Below the pieces are notes generated by a model. The model was not told the DNA's origin, ran no database searches, and saw only the letters and a list, made by a program, of their open reading frames with translations. Positions 1 to 8,503 of a stretch of 64,000 bases of DNA are shown here, piece by piece. The DNA lies in NCBI GenBank assembly GCA_963774195.1, contig CAVZDY010000001.1, positions 1,674,001-1,738,000 on the forward strand, in the 5' to 3' direction. Source of the DNA: Roseiarcus sp963774195 (lineage in GTDB: Bacteria > Pseudomonadota > Alphaproteobacteria > Rhizobiales > Beijerinckiaceae). Every line of letters starts with the position of its first letter. Within the stretch, counting starts at the first letter, position 1. The position numbers and the translations under genes are program-made.

Positions 1-34
1 GAGCGACAATAACGATATCGAGTACGGCCCGCAT
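1..34 (-). CDS. N-terminus of a YggT-family membrane protein (partial)
   Basis: An ATG at 34-32 on the minus strand is preceded by an AAGGAG ribosome-binding site about 6 bases upstream. It opens a frame reading MRAVLDIVIVA before the window ends. Many alphaproteobacterial YggT proteins, which are small two- to four-helix membrane proteins of unclear function, begin with a very similar hydrophobic sequence. Only 11 codons are visible, so the family call rests on start context and resemblance and is tentative. Confidence 0.45.
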   Translation of the reverse strand, partial: MRAVLDIVIVA

Positions 35-141
35 GGGCGCTCCTTGATGTATGCCCAGACGGGCCCCCCGGGACTCTTATCACGCCGCCGCCGCTTTCTC
101 CGTTGACAGGCGAGTGAGGCGCACGTAAAGAGCCGCGCAAC

Positions 142-217
142 GGGGCTGTAGCTCAGATGGGAGAGCGCTGCAATCGCACTGCAGAGGTCAGGGGTTCGAT
201 TCCCCTCAGCTCCACCA
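142..217 (+). tRNA. tRNA-Ala (anticodon CGC)
   Basis: The sequence folds as a standard cloverleaf. The acceptor stem GGGGCTG pairs with CAGCTCC, the D-arm contains TAGCTCAGATGGGAGAGC, the anticodon stem CTGCA/TGCAG encloses the loop ATCGCAC, and the T-arm carries GGTTCGATTCC. The anticodon is CGC, which reads GCG alanine codons. The 3' CCA is encoded. It lies beside the recombinase cassette, but no second copy of its 3' end was seen, so use as an attachment site is not shown. Confidence 0.95.
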
Positions 218-515
218 GGAAGTCCGCGCTAGCGGCGGTGGTTTCCAAGTCCCAGATATCCTCCGACATTTCATTGGGTTAGCGGCGCGGGTCGCGGTCT
301 GCGACGTCTCCAGAGCCGTTTTTCGCGGGCCGAGCGGGCCGGAATAGCCGGAAGTCTCTGGCCGCAAAATTCCGTTTCCCGGAAGGGGGGATGGCGAGCG
401 CCGACGAGGCGCGCGTGTAAGTGGTGGCGGGGCAACACCGAGAGCGACCCGGCCGCAAGCGCCGCGCCCTGCGGCTTAGGATTTGCTTCCCGCAATCGAA
501 TCGGATGGGCTGTAT
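218..515. other. Spacer between tRNA-Ala and the recombinase gene
   Basis: This stretch holds no convincing gene. Open frames here are GC-rich antisense extensions without family resemblance. It is the likely place for a tRNA terminator and the 3' end of the recombinase transcript, but no clear hairpin followed by a T-run is visible. Confidence 0.4.
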
Positions 516-2141
516 TCAGGTCCGGGCAGGCTCCCGGAGACCCAGCGCCGTCCATTGATCGGACCATGCCATCGGCAGGTCGACGAGGCGGGCGACGCCG
601 AAGCCGCGCGGCAGACGCCCCTCGATCGCCGCCGTGACGATCGCCGGCGCGAGGAACGCGAGCGACAGCGTCATGCGGATTGAGCGCTCGGTCTTGCCTT
701 CGCGGACGGCGAGCAACTCGATGCTTTGTTGGGGATCGGTCATCAGTTCGTCGAGCCAGCGATGAGCCCTGCGCAGGGCGTCGACGAAGACGATGCGCGC
801 CTCGGTCCGCATCGGCCGGATCGAAACATCCGGTGTCGCCTGGCCTTGAATGATCTCGCGGCGGCGATGGGGCGACGGCGCCGCCCAGGGAACCGTCAGC
901 GTGCGATCGCCGTCGGCGCCGACGGCCTCGCTCAGCTGGATCGTGATCGTCGTGCGGCTGATCGTGACGCGCGCGATTGCGTCGCGGAGGTCGGCGGCGT
1001 GATCGTCGGAGGCGGACGGAATCCCATCGCTCGATGCTGCGGTCGAACGGGCAGGGGTTGGCCGTACGTCCGCGATCGCTTGCCTGACTTGCGCCTCGAT
1101 CTCCGCCGCCGGCGCGCGGGCGATCGAACCCGCGTCCTGCTTGCGGCCCTGCAGCAGGGCCTGCGAGACGTAGTAGCGCCAGCGCCGCCCGCCCTTGGCG
1201 GCATGGCTGGGACTCATCGCGTTGTCGCGATCGTCGAACAGCTTGCCGGCGAGCAGCGCGTCCGAGCTCTGGCGGCGGCCGTTGGTCTCTTTGCGATTGT
1301 CGGCGAGGATGCCTTGGACGCGATCCCAAGTCGGCAAGTCGATGATCGCCGCGTGAAGACCCTCATGCACCTGCCCCTTATGGCCGAGCCGTCCGACATA
1401 GATCGGGTTTGACAGGATCTTGTAGAGATGGCCGCGGCTGATCAGGCCGCCGCCGCTGCGGTTGCCCGCCCCGTCGACGCGAACGGGCAACCGAACGTCC
1501 TCGTCGTCGAGCGCGGCCTTCAGCCGCACGACGCTGCCGATCTCGAGATAGCGCCGGAAGAGGTCACGAACGAGCGTCGCATGCTCTTCGACGACGTGCA
1601 GCGCGCGGTCCTCGACCCGATAGCCAAGCGGGACCACCCCGCCCATCCAAATGCCGCGCTTCTTCGAGGCGGCGATCTTGTCGCGGATGCGTTCGCCCGT
1701 CACCTCGCGCTCGAACTGGGCGAACGACAACAGCACGTTGAGGGTCAAGCGTCCCATGCTGGTGGTGGTGTTGAACGCCTGGGTCACCGACACGAACGAG
1801 ACGCCATGCGCGTCGAACAGCTCGACCAGCTTGGCGAAGTCGGCGAGCGAGCGCGTCAGGCGATCGACCTTGTAGACGACGATCACGTCGATCCGCCGCG
1901 CGCGCACGTCGGCGAGCAGCCTGTGCAGCGCCGGCCGCTCCATCGAGCCGCCCGAGAAGCCGCCGTCGTCGTAGCGCTCGCGGAGCAGTCGCCAGCCTTC
2001 GTGCGCCTGGCTCTTGATATAGGCCTCGGCCGCCTCGCGCTGGTTGTCGAGCGAGTTGAACTCCTGCTCGAGACCATGCTCGGTGGAGACGCGGGTGTAG
2101 ATCGCGCAGCGGAGGCTCGGCTTGCGGTCGACGGGCTTCAT
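516..2141 (-). CDS. Recombinase family protein (large serine recombinase)
   Basis: A 541-residue site-specific DNA recombinase of the resolvase/invertase superfamily. The N-terminal catalytic domain (about residues 10-155) has the nucleophile serine in YTRVSTEH (Ser19), the FNSLDNQREA segment and the YKVDRLTRS helix. The Pfam-type Recombinase domain follows (about 165-290, with PLGYRVED and LSNPIYVGRLGHKG), then a zinc-ribbon-like or coiled region and a variable C-terminus. The ATG at 2141 follows the end of the DUF2924 remnant directly. With the upstream DUF2924 and DUF3489 genes it forms a trio that is widespread in alphaproteobacterial accessory regions. Its attachment site and cargo are unknown. 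Confidence 0.9.
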   Translation of the reverse strand: MKPVDRKPSLRCAIYTRVSTEHGLEQEFNSLDNQREAAEAYIKSQAHEGWRLLRERYDDGGFSGGSMERPALHRLLADVRARRIDVIVVYKVDRLTRSLADFAKLVELFDAHGVSFVSVTQAFNTTTSMGRLTLNVLLSFAQFEREVTGERIRDKIAASKKRGIWMGGVVPLGYRVEDRALHVVEEHATLVRDLFRRYLEIGSVVRLKAALDDEDVRLPVRVDGAGNRSGGGLISRGHLYKILSNPIYVGRLGHKGQVHEGLHAAIIDLPTWDRVQGILADNRKETNGRRQSSDALLAGKLFDDRDNAMSPSHAAKGGRRWRYYVSQALLQGRKQDAGSIARAPAAEIEAQVRQAIADVRPTPARSTAASSDGIPSASDDHAADLRDAIARVTISRTTITIQLSEAVGADGDRTLTVPWAAPSPHRRREIIQGQATPDVSIRPMRTEARIVFVDALRRAHRWLDELMTDPQQSIELLAVREGKTERSIRMTLSLAFLAPAIVTAAIEGRLPRGFGVARLVDLPMAWSDQWTALGLREPART

Positions 2142-2392
2142 GAGGCAGCCAACAATAGAGCGCCGCGGGGTTCATCGCCCGGAGCGACGAGCGGCGCGAG
2201 GGCAGGGGGCCCGCGCGGCAGATGGGCGGGAGGAGCCCCGCCCAGGTGGTTGCGCCACTGCAGGCGAAGCCGATCGGCGTCGAGATCGGCGAGCCCGGCG
2301 ATCGTTGTGGCGAGGGTGACGGCCGCGTCCGATGACGGCGCCGGACAAGGCGGAATCTCCCCGGCACCATTTGCGTGCCGTCGCGCCGGCAT
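2138..2392 (-). pseudogene. Truncated DUF2924 protein
   Basis: The frame starts at an ATG that overlaps the DUF3489 stop codon (TGATG) and ends at the recombinase start, giving about 84 residues. The middle reads LADLDADRLRLQWRNHLG followed by PPAHLPR, which is the conserved opening of DUF2924 proteins. Those proteins usually run to roughly 150-180 residues. Here the match stops after PAHLPR and the rest is unrelated, so the C-terminal half has been lost by deletion or frameshift. DUF2924 proteins normally sit directly upstream of this type of serine recombinase; their role is not known. Confidence 0.6.
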
Positions 2393-3033
2393 CACGCCGC
2401 CTTGCGCGTGGCGGAGCGCGCCGCCCCCTTCGGCTTCGCCAACCGCTCTGCCTTGGCCGAGTGATCGGCGGGGGCCGTCGACGGCGCAGCCGCCGGTGGT
2501 GCGATCGAACGAGGGGAATCGTTTTCGCTCGCCATGTGCTGACCGTCGCCTTCAAGGCGCGCGCCGATGGCGATCCGGTAGATCGATTCCGCGTCCTTGT
2601 TGGATCGTTCGAGGATCACGGCGTAGCCGCGCTTGCGCAGGCCGGTGAGCGCGGCGCGTGCCGTATGCGGAAGCCAGGCGGTCGCGGCGACCAGCTCGGC
2701 GAGCGTCGCGCCGTGATCGCGTCGGAGGAGTCCGACAACCCGCGCGGACTTCGAGCCGTCGCGCGGCGCCGACGGCAAGGGTTCCGCCGCCGCCTCTTCC
2801 GCGCCATCCGCTTCGACCGCGATCGCCTTCAATCCGGCGGCGGTCAGTTTCAGCGAATAGGATTGCGCGGTGGCCGCGTCGCGTCGCCAGGCCGGCGCTC
2901 CTTGCTTGGTCCTGATCTCTTTCACGAGCCCAGCCGCGAGCAGCCTCTCGGCGAACTTTTGCAGGCAGCGATCCTCGCGCTGCGCCGCGGCGCTCAGGAC
3001 AATGAGTTGGGTGTCGGTGAGCTTAACGGACAT
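2392..3033 (-). CDS. DUF3489 domain protein
   Basis: A 213-residue basic protein. An N-terminal winged-helix-like region begins MSVKLTDTQLIVLSAAAQRED. A second helix-turn-helix-like segment, RDHGATLAELVAATAWLPHTARAAL with LRKRGY, is the DUF3489 core (about residues 95-155). The Ala/Pro/Lys-rich tail looks disordered. It leads the three-gene cassette with DUF2924 and the serine recombinase, overlapping the next start by one base. The fold suggests DNA binding, and a role as a regulator or accessory factor of the recombinase is an inference from position. Confidence 0.8.
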   Translation of the reverse strand: MSVKLTDTQLIVLSAAAQREDRCLQKFAERLLAAGLVKEIRTKQGAPAWRRDAATAQSYSLKLTAAGLKAIAVEADGAEEAAAEPLPSAPRDGSKSARVVGLLRRDHGATLAELVAATAWLPHTARAALTGLRKRGYAVILERSNKDAESIYRIAIGARLEGDGQHMASENDSPRSIAPPAAAPSTAPADHSAKAERLAKPKGAARSATRKAA

Positions 3034-3385
3034 GATCGAACTCTTTGTGTCGTTGCGGGCGCCGGCCGATCCGGCGCCTTCACCGATGCGAGCCCCGGAT
3101 CGCTGCGATCGGCGGGGCCTAGGGTTCTCCGCGCGGCCGCTCGGCCGCAGTAGTCATCGACACACATGCTCTCATTCGACAGAAACGCCAGTTCTTTCTT
3201 GGCCGGAAGCGGAGCTGCGACTAGGCTGACACGTCAATCGAAGGCCGCATTAGGTTTCATCATATCTGCGCGGGATCAAAATCGTCGCGAGCTGCGCAAG
3301 AGGGTCTCGATGCGGCAGCGGCTCGGGACGGGCTGCCAGCTGCAAGCAGGTCTTAGCGAAACCATTCCCGAGACAAGCCAGGAAC
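3034..3385. other. Spacer upstream of DUF3489
   Basis: About 350 bases between the DUF3489 start and a decayed region. It should contain the cassette promoter, reading leftward, but I see no clear -10/-35 pair. Short open frames here show no family features. Confidence 0.35.
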
Positions 3386-3766
3386 TCAATTCGCGACCAT
3401 GTGTGCTCCGATAGCGCGAACAGGAGCGCGGGGTAAACGTTGGTAACCTGGCATATACCGTGTCCTAGCCGGTCGAATGGCGCGCTCGAGCGCTCGATAC
3501 TCGGTCAGGGCTGCCGCGAGCCCGAAGGTGTGACGGCTTTGGTCGTAGTAGCTCGTGAAAAACCGGCCCAAAGCGGCCATGGTCGCCTCTTCCACCACCT
3601 GCAGGAGGGTTCGCGCCGGCAACGGGCCGAGAAAGGCGTTGCGCTCCTTCGAATTAATAAATCGCTGCAACTCAACGTTGCGAAGGATCGTGGCGCGCGA
3701 AATATCCACGCTGATGAGGAGGCGCTTGCAGAAGCGGCGAAAGAGGGCTTCCAGCGCCCACATCAA
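3386..3766 (-). pseudogene. Possible C-terminal remnant of the restriction-like gene
   Basis: A 126-codon frame in the same direction as, and just downstream of, the HsdR-N-like pseudogene. It reads as ordinary protein (for example NVELQRFINSKERNAF and LQVVEEATMAALGRFF) rather than an antisense low-complexity shadow. I do not recognise the family. Position and strand make it plausible as the tail of the same broken gene, but no motif proves that. Confidence 0.35.
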
Positions 3767-3811
3767 TCGTAACTGCAGTCGCGCGTTCAGGTGGAAAACG
3801 AGGAGCTCAAC

Positions 3812-4908
3812 CTATTCAGCATAAACTTGAGATATGGGTGTCAGGATCGGGCCGCCCGTATAGGAAACGTTTGCAAGCTCCGGCCGGATTGCAAGGGTTC
3901 CGCGCTGGTGCAGGGGATTTAGGTAGTAATCGGTGGTGACCCGTCGAGGATGCTTCACAAAAAGCTTATGGAAAGCCATAAGTTGGTTGCTACCCGTATT
4001 TTTCGCGATCCGCTCGCCTAGGCGATTCGAGGCTTTGGCCATATCACCGACACGGATTGAAGGATCGTGTCGATCGCATCCCAAGTGCGGGCGTTGTCGA
4101 CCCCAGTCCATAAACACGCGCTCGTTCTCGGCCTTCGACGGCAGCGGCCTTGCGGAAGTTCTCTAGCACCTTCGGGCGCGCGGACGCGGCTTGCGCGGGC
4201 CATGCTCCGCATGAACTCCTAGCCACGCGACAGGTCGACGTCGGCGCTGAGCACCTGCTCGATCCGCTTCAGAAGGCGGCGCTTCAGGCCAAAGGTCACC
4301 TGGTCGAACCCGATCAATGCGTAGAACTCGGCATAACGAGCAACGAGGTCCTGCTGCACGAGCAACGAGGTCCTGCTGCGGAATCGAGAGGATTGGGTCG
4401 AGCGGATTCTCACTATCGCGGCCGTAGAGGTTGGTGAACCTTCCGTTCGACACTCCGAACAACGGGCAATCGACCTTGCGGTGATGAGCGTAGAAATAGG
4501 CCTGGCCAATCATCTCGTCTGTGACGGCAGTCGGCGTGTTGGGGGCCGGCGCGGCGCCCTCCTTCGCCTCAGGGAGCTCCCGGTGCAATACGTCGTCAAG
4601 CGGTAGTCGAGCTTGATCCTCTTGGATCCGACGGAATGGAAGAACGGGTTTAGCTTGTACTGTTCCTCGGTGAGGACTGTGTAGTCGGTGCCGCGGATGT
4701 AGCCGAGTGTGTCGATTAATGGGGCAAGGAAGGCCTCGCGCACGTCTGTCTCATTCAAGCCTCTAAAGTCCCGCTCTGCGAGGCGCCTCAAGATCCCCTC
4801 GGTCGCCAGCGTTAGCGGGCGCATCTGCTTCGCGAATGGCCGCATGCCCCCGCGTAATTGATCGCTCGGCGCCGTGCGGAATTCTGCGCTCGCAGACTTT
4901 CCTCGCAC
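3812..4908 (-). pseudogene. HsdR N-terminal-like restriction protein, multiply frameshifted
   Basis: Three reading frames must be joined to recover one protein. The first (from 4908) contains LNETDVREAFLAPLIDTLGY and VGSKRIKLDYRL, typical of the type I restriction R-subunit N-terminal domain. The second contains DEMIGQAYFYAHHRKVDC with FGVSNGRFTNLY. A third continues with ARYAEFYALIGFDQVTFGLK, and then PRRVTTDYYLNPLHQRG down to 3812. One frame change is caused by a perfect 22-bp tandem duplication at 4336-4379; others lie near 4590 and 4130. No helicase motor is visible, so it resembles the shorter stand-alone HsdR-N proteins. It is not expected to be functional. Confidence 0.7.
4336..4379. 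repeat. 22-bp perfect tandem duplication inside the HsdR-like pseudogene
   Basis: The 22-base unit beginning ACGAGCAACGAGG and ending CCTGCTGC occurs at 4336-4357 and again at 4358-4379 with no mismatch. Because 22 is not a multiple of three, it shifts the reading frame. Removing one copy joins SIPQQDLVAR to YAEFYALIGF in one frame. Confidence 0.9.
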
Positions 4909-5605
4909 ACTTACGCCTGATCAACGGCGACGCGTTCCAGATCGCCGACGCAGACGTGCCTCTCGGCGATGTTGTCGGTGGGGTGCCCGGCGGCATCGAT
5001 CCCTCCGCGCGCGCTCGGCGGCGACCCAAGCGAAATTCGCGCTCGGGCTCGCCGCCGGCGTCTCCAGTGCGGACCGCCGCGCACATCTCGTGCATAAAAT
5101 CTTCATTCATCCAGCCGTTGCAGATGGCGTCGCAAATCATCGTGCTCAAGTTGGATACGGTTGGCCCGCTTCCCGTCCTTCAGTCGGAAATTGCTGCCTA
5201 TCTAATCGGGGTCCCGCATCGAAGGGAACGCCACATTCGGCGCAAACGATCAAGCCGGAAGGCAGGTGCCTGGCGCGGTGGGCTCGATTGAGCGCCTAGC
5301 CGTCTTCATCGCGGGCCAATCAGTCAGTCAGGGGCAGAAATTCGGATCGGCGTCAGGAGCTTCGGCTGCGCTCGTCTCTGTCGATGCCTGCATAGACCGG
5401 GGAAGGCGGCCAGCGCTGGCGCAGCATGGCCCCGCTCGCGCATGCTCATCAGTGAGCACCGGTTGCTCAAAGTAGCGACTTCCCGAGCGCCCATCCCGCG
5501 AACTAGCGTAACTGCCGACTGACCAGCGAAGATCGGAATTCGAAATAAAGATAATAATATTGTATGTGCCATAATTTCCTTGCGATATAACAGGGTTAGC
5601 TCGAA
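4909..5605. other. Region without a recognisable gene
   Basis: About 700 bases between two decayed genes. Minus-strand frames contain protein-like pieces such as MICDAICNGWMNEDFMHEM and a CAEC segment, suggesting an eroded minus-strand gene that I cannot identify. The last ~100 bases (about 5530-5600) are clearly AT-rich and probably hold the promoter of the rightward NRPS-type gene. Confidence 0.35.
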
Positions 5606-6208
5606 ATGGGAGTCTTTTCGAAAGAAACTCGATCCCTTTCATCGGCTCAAGCGGGGGTATGGTACGAAGAAAAATCCCTATCGGGCGAGAGATGTAACAA
5701 TATTGGTGAAATAATAGATATCAATGGCTCTATCGATCCGGACTTATTCTCAAGAGCGTTAAATATCGTCGCCACAGAGGCGCGGGCGCTTAGTGCGCAA
5801 TTTGTCGAACACGACGACGGTCCTCGCCAAGTATTCGGAATAGTCCCGGGCGTTTTGTTGGAAATGTTTGACGTCAGCCTGGAGGAGGATCCTTGGCGCG
5901 CGATGAAAGACATCGTCGCGCGGGAAATGGAGCGGCCCTGCGCGCTGACGGATCGCCGCCTGTTCTCATATAGCCTAATACGGATGGCCCCGGATCGCTT
6001 CGTCTGGCACCAGCGCTATCATCACATCCTCGTCGACGGGTTCAGCTATTCGCTGATCGCAAGACGAGTGAGTGAAATCTACAGTCTTTTGGCGGCGGGC
6101 CGCGTGCCGCCGGATTTCTGTTTCCGCCCCATCGTCGAATTGCTGGATGTGTATCAGCGCGGGGTCCGGACGCCGATCGGCGCGGGGTCAAGGGCCATAA
6201 GCTCTTGA
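5606..6208 (+). pseudogene. NRPS condensation-domain N-terminus, truncated by an IS21-like end
   Basis: The 5' part of a non-ribosomal peptide synthetase gene. Residues about 12-20 (LSSAQAGVW) match condensation core motif C1. HHILVDGFSYSLIARR near residue 137 is the catalytic HHxxxDG motif (C3). A full condensation domain has about 450 residues; here only about 182 are native. From about 6147 the sequence becomes the repeat shared with 23362-23477, so the last residues (RGVRTPIGAGS) are encoded by the mobile-element end. No adenylation or carrier domain follows. The AT-rich upstream region and proper start suggest it was once a complete first module. Confidence 0.75.
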
Positions 6209-6261
6209 ATTCCCTCCGGCGACGGTTCGCACTCGGGGGTCAACTTTGGAATCCGGTTCAC
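6147..6261 (+). repeat. IS21-like terminal repeat, copy A
   Basis: About 115 bases nearly identical to the reverse complement of 23362-23477. The outer end reads TGTATCAGCGCGGGGTC, and CGGCGCGGGGTC-type direct repeats with a CGCCGATCGGC core follow. Multiple short terminal repeats and a TGT outer end fit IS21-family elements. It cuts the NRPS gene. No transposase remains next to it. Confidence 0.6.
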
Positions 6262-6432
6262 AATCTGCCGCCGGCTCTCGAGGCGCATTGCGGCGCGACG
6301 GCGTCACCGCGATATGCGCGCCGCTGGAGGCGACGGGGGACGGCCGCGTCATGCAAGCGCTCGACAAACAAAGTTGCGAGGTCGTTGTGCGGTACGTGTT
6401 GCCGTGCGGGCTGACCGGCGGCGGGCGCACAT

Positions 6433-7546
6433 TCACAACCGCTCGCGCCTTGCAGTGTAGAGCCTCGCATAAGCGCTTCTTGGCCGGGCGCAGCAAACGC
6501 CGGTCTCGGTCATAGAGTCTCGGGGGCCGCGCAGCAGCCGCTTCGCGCCACTATGGTCTATCGCATGACCGCCGACCTTTGCTTCCTCCAACAGATGGCG
6601 CACGAAATCGATGAAGGCCTTCGCCTGTGGCCGGATGATTTTCTTGTGCGGAATGATTGCGAAGACGTGGCGAGGCGCGAGCTCAAACTCGGGGAGCACG
6701 TGTATGAGGCGACCGGAGTGCAAATCGTCCTGAACATGAAAATTGTAGAACACGCTGACGCCCGCGCCTCCGAGGCATGCCTGTCGAAGCAGTTCTCCGT
6801 TGTCGGCCAGAAGCTTGAATTGCGGACTGATCGATTGCCAAACGCCTTTGCGGCCGAATTTCCAGTTCGCGGCCAGATCCGAAAAGCGGCCGGCCAGACA
6901 GTCATGTTGCGTCAAGTCGTCGGGTTCTTGGGGAGCGCCGCGGCGCGCGATGTAATCGGGCGAAGCGCACAAGGTAACGCCGCAACCAGCCAGTCGAAAA
7001 TGGGTTAGCTTGGACTGCGCTTGTTCACTCACGGCGATGGCGACATCAATTCGCTTCCGAATGAGGTCCGGCGTGTCGCTGGTCACGTTCACATCGATCG
7101 AGATCGCCGGATGCGCCCTCATGAATTCGTGCAGGCGACCCCCCAGCAACCCCGCGGCGAACGACGGCGGCGCCGTGACTTCTGAGGTGACCGATAACCT
7201 GCTTCTCGGCGCCGATCATCATCGAGGCGCTGTCGATGTGGCCAAGGATCGCGAGACAGTGCTCGTAAAAACGCTCGCCGACTTCCGTGACGCTCGTCCG
7301 GCGAGTGGTGCGATGGACTAGGGCGGCGTTGGCTTCGTTTTCAATCAGTTGAACGTGCTTCGTGACCGTCGAGGGGGCAATTCGAAGCTGCCGGGCGGCG
7401 GCAGCGAAGCTCTGGGTCTCTACGACGGCGACAAACGAGCGAAGAGACAGGATGCTGACGTGGTTGAGGATCTGGTTTGGCAGCGCCGCCATGATCGATT
7501 GCTCACGATTTGGAAATAATCTATTCGACAGTTTCCCACTAGTCAA
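6433..7546 (-). pseudogene. LysR-family transcriptional regulator, one frameshift
   Basis: The first frame (from 7546, or an internal ATG near 7492) carries the LysR winged helix-turn-helix: SLRSFVAVVETQSFAAAARQL, then TVTKHVQLIENEANAALVHRTTRR. It then goes out of frame near 7200. The downstream frame continues with the effector-binding domain from LLGGRLHEFMRAHPAISI through LCASPDYIARRG to FIDFVRHLLEEA. The true sequence between is readable in the second frame as SVTSEVTAPPSFAAG, so a one-base change near 7197 explains the break. It is divergent from the catabolic operon at 7830 and was probably its regulator. The last ~35 residues exceed the usual LysR length. Confidence 0.75.
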
Positions 7547-7829
7547 TGACGGCCGGCGACCGTAATGTCAAATACCTAACGCCAAAATCGGCCTTGGTCT
7601 GGGGAGATAATACAGTATAAAACAAGTATATCAAATAATGTTACGCTATATATGAGGATTGTATCCTGATCGTTACCAGTTATATCGATGCACGTAGCCA
7701 GCTAACGCTGTCAGGAGCATTCTCGGAAAAGGGCAGCGGGTGCGATGTTGCTCCTAACGCGCCAGAAACCTTGGGCGGAATAGCGCGAAGTGGTCTGGAC
7801 CGGCGACGCCGCGGGAGCATTGCTCAGCC
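7547..7829. promoter_or_regulatory. AT-rich divergent promoter region between lysR and azoR
   Basis: This 283-base gap separates the LysR-type gene from the catabolic operon. Bases about 7600-7670 are markedly AT-rich compared with the rest of the window and include the interrupted palindrome ATACAGTAT at 7610-7618. LysR regulators normally bind such divergent gaps. No exact operator or -10/-35 assignment is possible by eye. Confidence 0.4.
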
Positions 7830-8486
7830 ATGAACATTCTGCACATCGACTCCAGCCCGCTCGTGGGACGCTCAGTCTCGCGCCAACTGACCGAGCGGGT
7901 CGTCGTCCGCATTCTCGAAAGCGTTCCGAATGCGACGGTCACGCGCCGCGATGTCGCGCTCGACCCGCCGGCCCACGCCAGCGCCGAGATCCTCGACATC
8001 GTCCGCTTCAATAAGGACGAAGACCTGACGCCGCTGCAACTTCAGGAGCGGGCGCTCGCCGACACACTCATCGCGGAACTCCAGGCTGCCGACGTCGTCG
8101 TCATCGGGTCGCCGATGTATAATTACACGGTCACCAGCCAATTGAAGGCCTGGCTCGACCGCGTCTGCCAGTCTCGCCGGACGTTCCGGTACACGCCCGA
8201 CGGCGCCGTCGGTCTTCTCGATCCCGCCAAGCGGGTGATCGTCGTGATTTCGCGCGGCGGCAACTACACGAACGGCAAACAGAATCACCGCGACTTTCAG
8301 CTGCCCTATCTCAGGGAGATCCTAGGCTTGATCGGCCTGGTCGACATCACCTTCGTCGTCGCCGAGGGCGTCAATATCTCGCCGGAGGAACGCGCCCGCG
8401 CGATGGACCGCGCGCAAGCCGAAATTGCGCCGATTGCGAGCGCCATCGGCCATGCGTCGCAGGCGTTCGAACCCAAGACCGCGTGA
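7830..8486 (+). CDS. azoR: FMN-dependent NADH:quinone oxidoreductase / azoreductase
   Basis: A 218-residue flavodoxin-fold enzyme that uses NAD(P)H to reduce quinones and azo bonds by two-electron transfer. It opens MNILHIDSSP, the phosphate-binding start of AzoR proteins. The FMN loop PMYNYTVTSQLKAWLDRV lies at about residues 93-110, and a second flavin-contacting segment SRGGNY is near 145. Length matches the family. It is the first gene of a tightly packed operon; the next gene begins 17 bases after its stop. In this context it probably protects against quinones formed during aromatic breakdown, or starts the pathway on an azo or nitro substrate. Confidence 0.9.
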   Translation: MNILHIDSSPLVGRSVSRQLTERVVVRILESVPNATVTRRDVALDPPAHASAEILDIVRFNKDEDLTPLQLQERALADTLIAELQAADVVVIGSPMYNYTVTSQLKAWLDRVCQSRRTFRYTPDGAVGLLDPAKRVIVVISRGGNYTNGKQNHRDFQLPYLREILGLIGLVDITFVVAEGVNISPEERARAMDRAQAEIAPIASAIGHASQAFEPKTA

Positions 8487-8503
8487 AACAGGAGGACCTT
8501 GGA

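Noticed and set aside
142..217. tRNA-Ala 3' end as a recombinase attachment site
   Set aside because: No second copy of the tRNA 3' end was found in the window, and large serine recombinases do not usually use tRNA genes.
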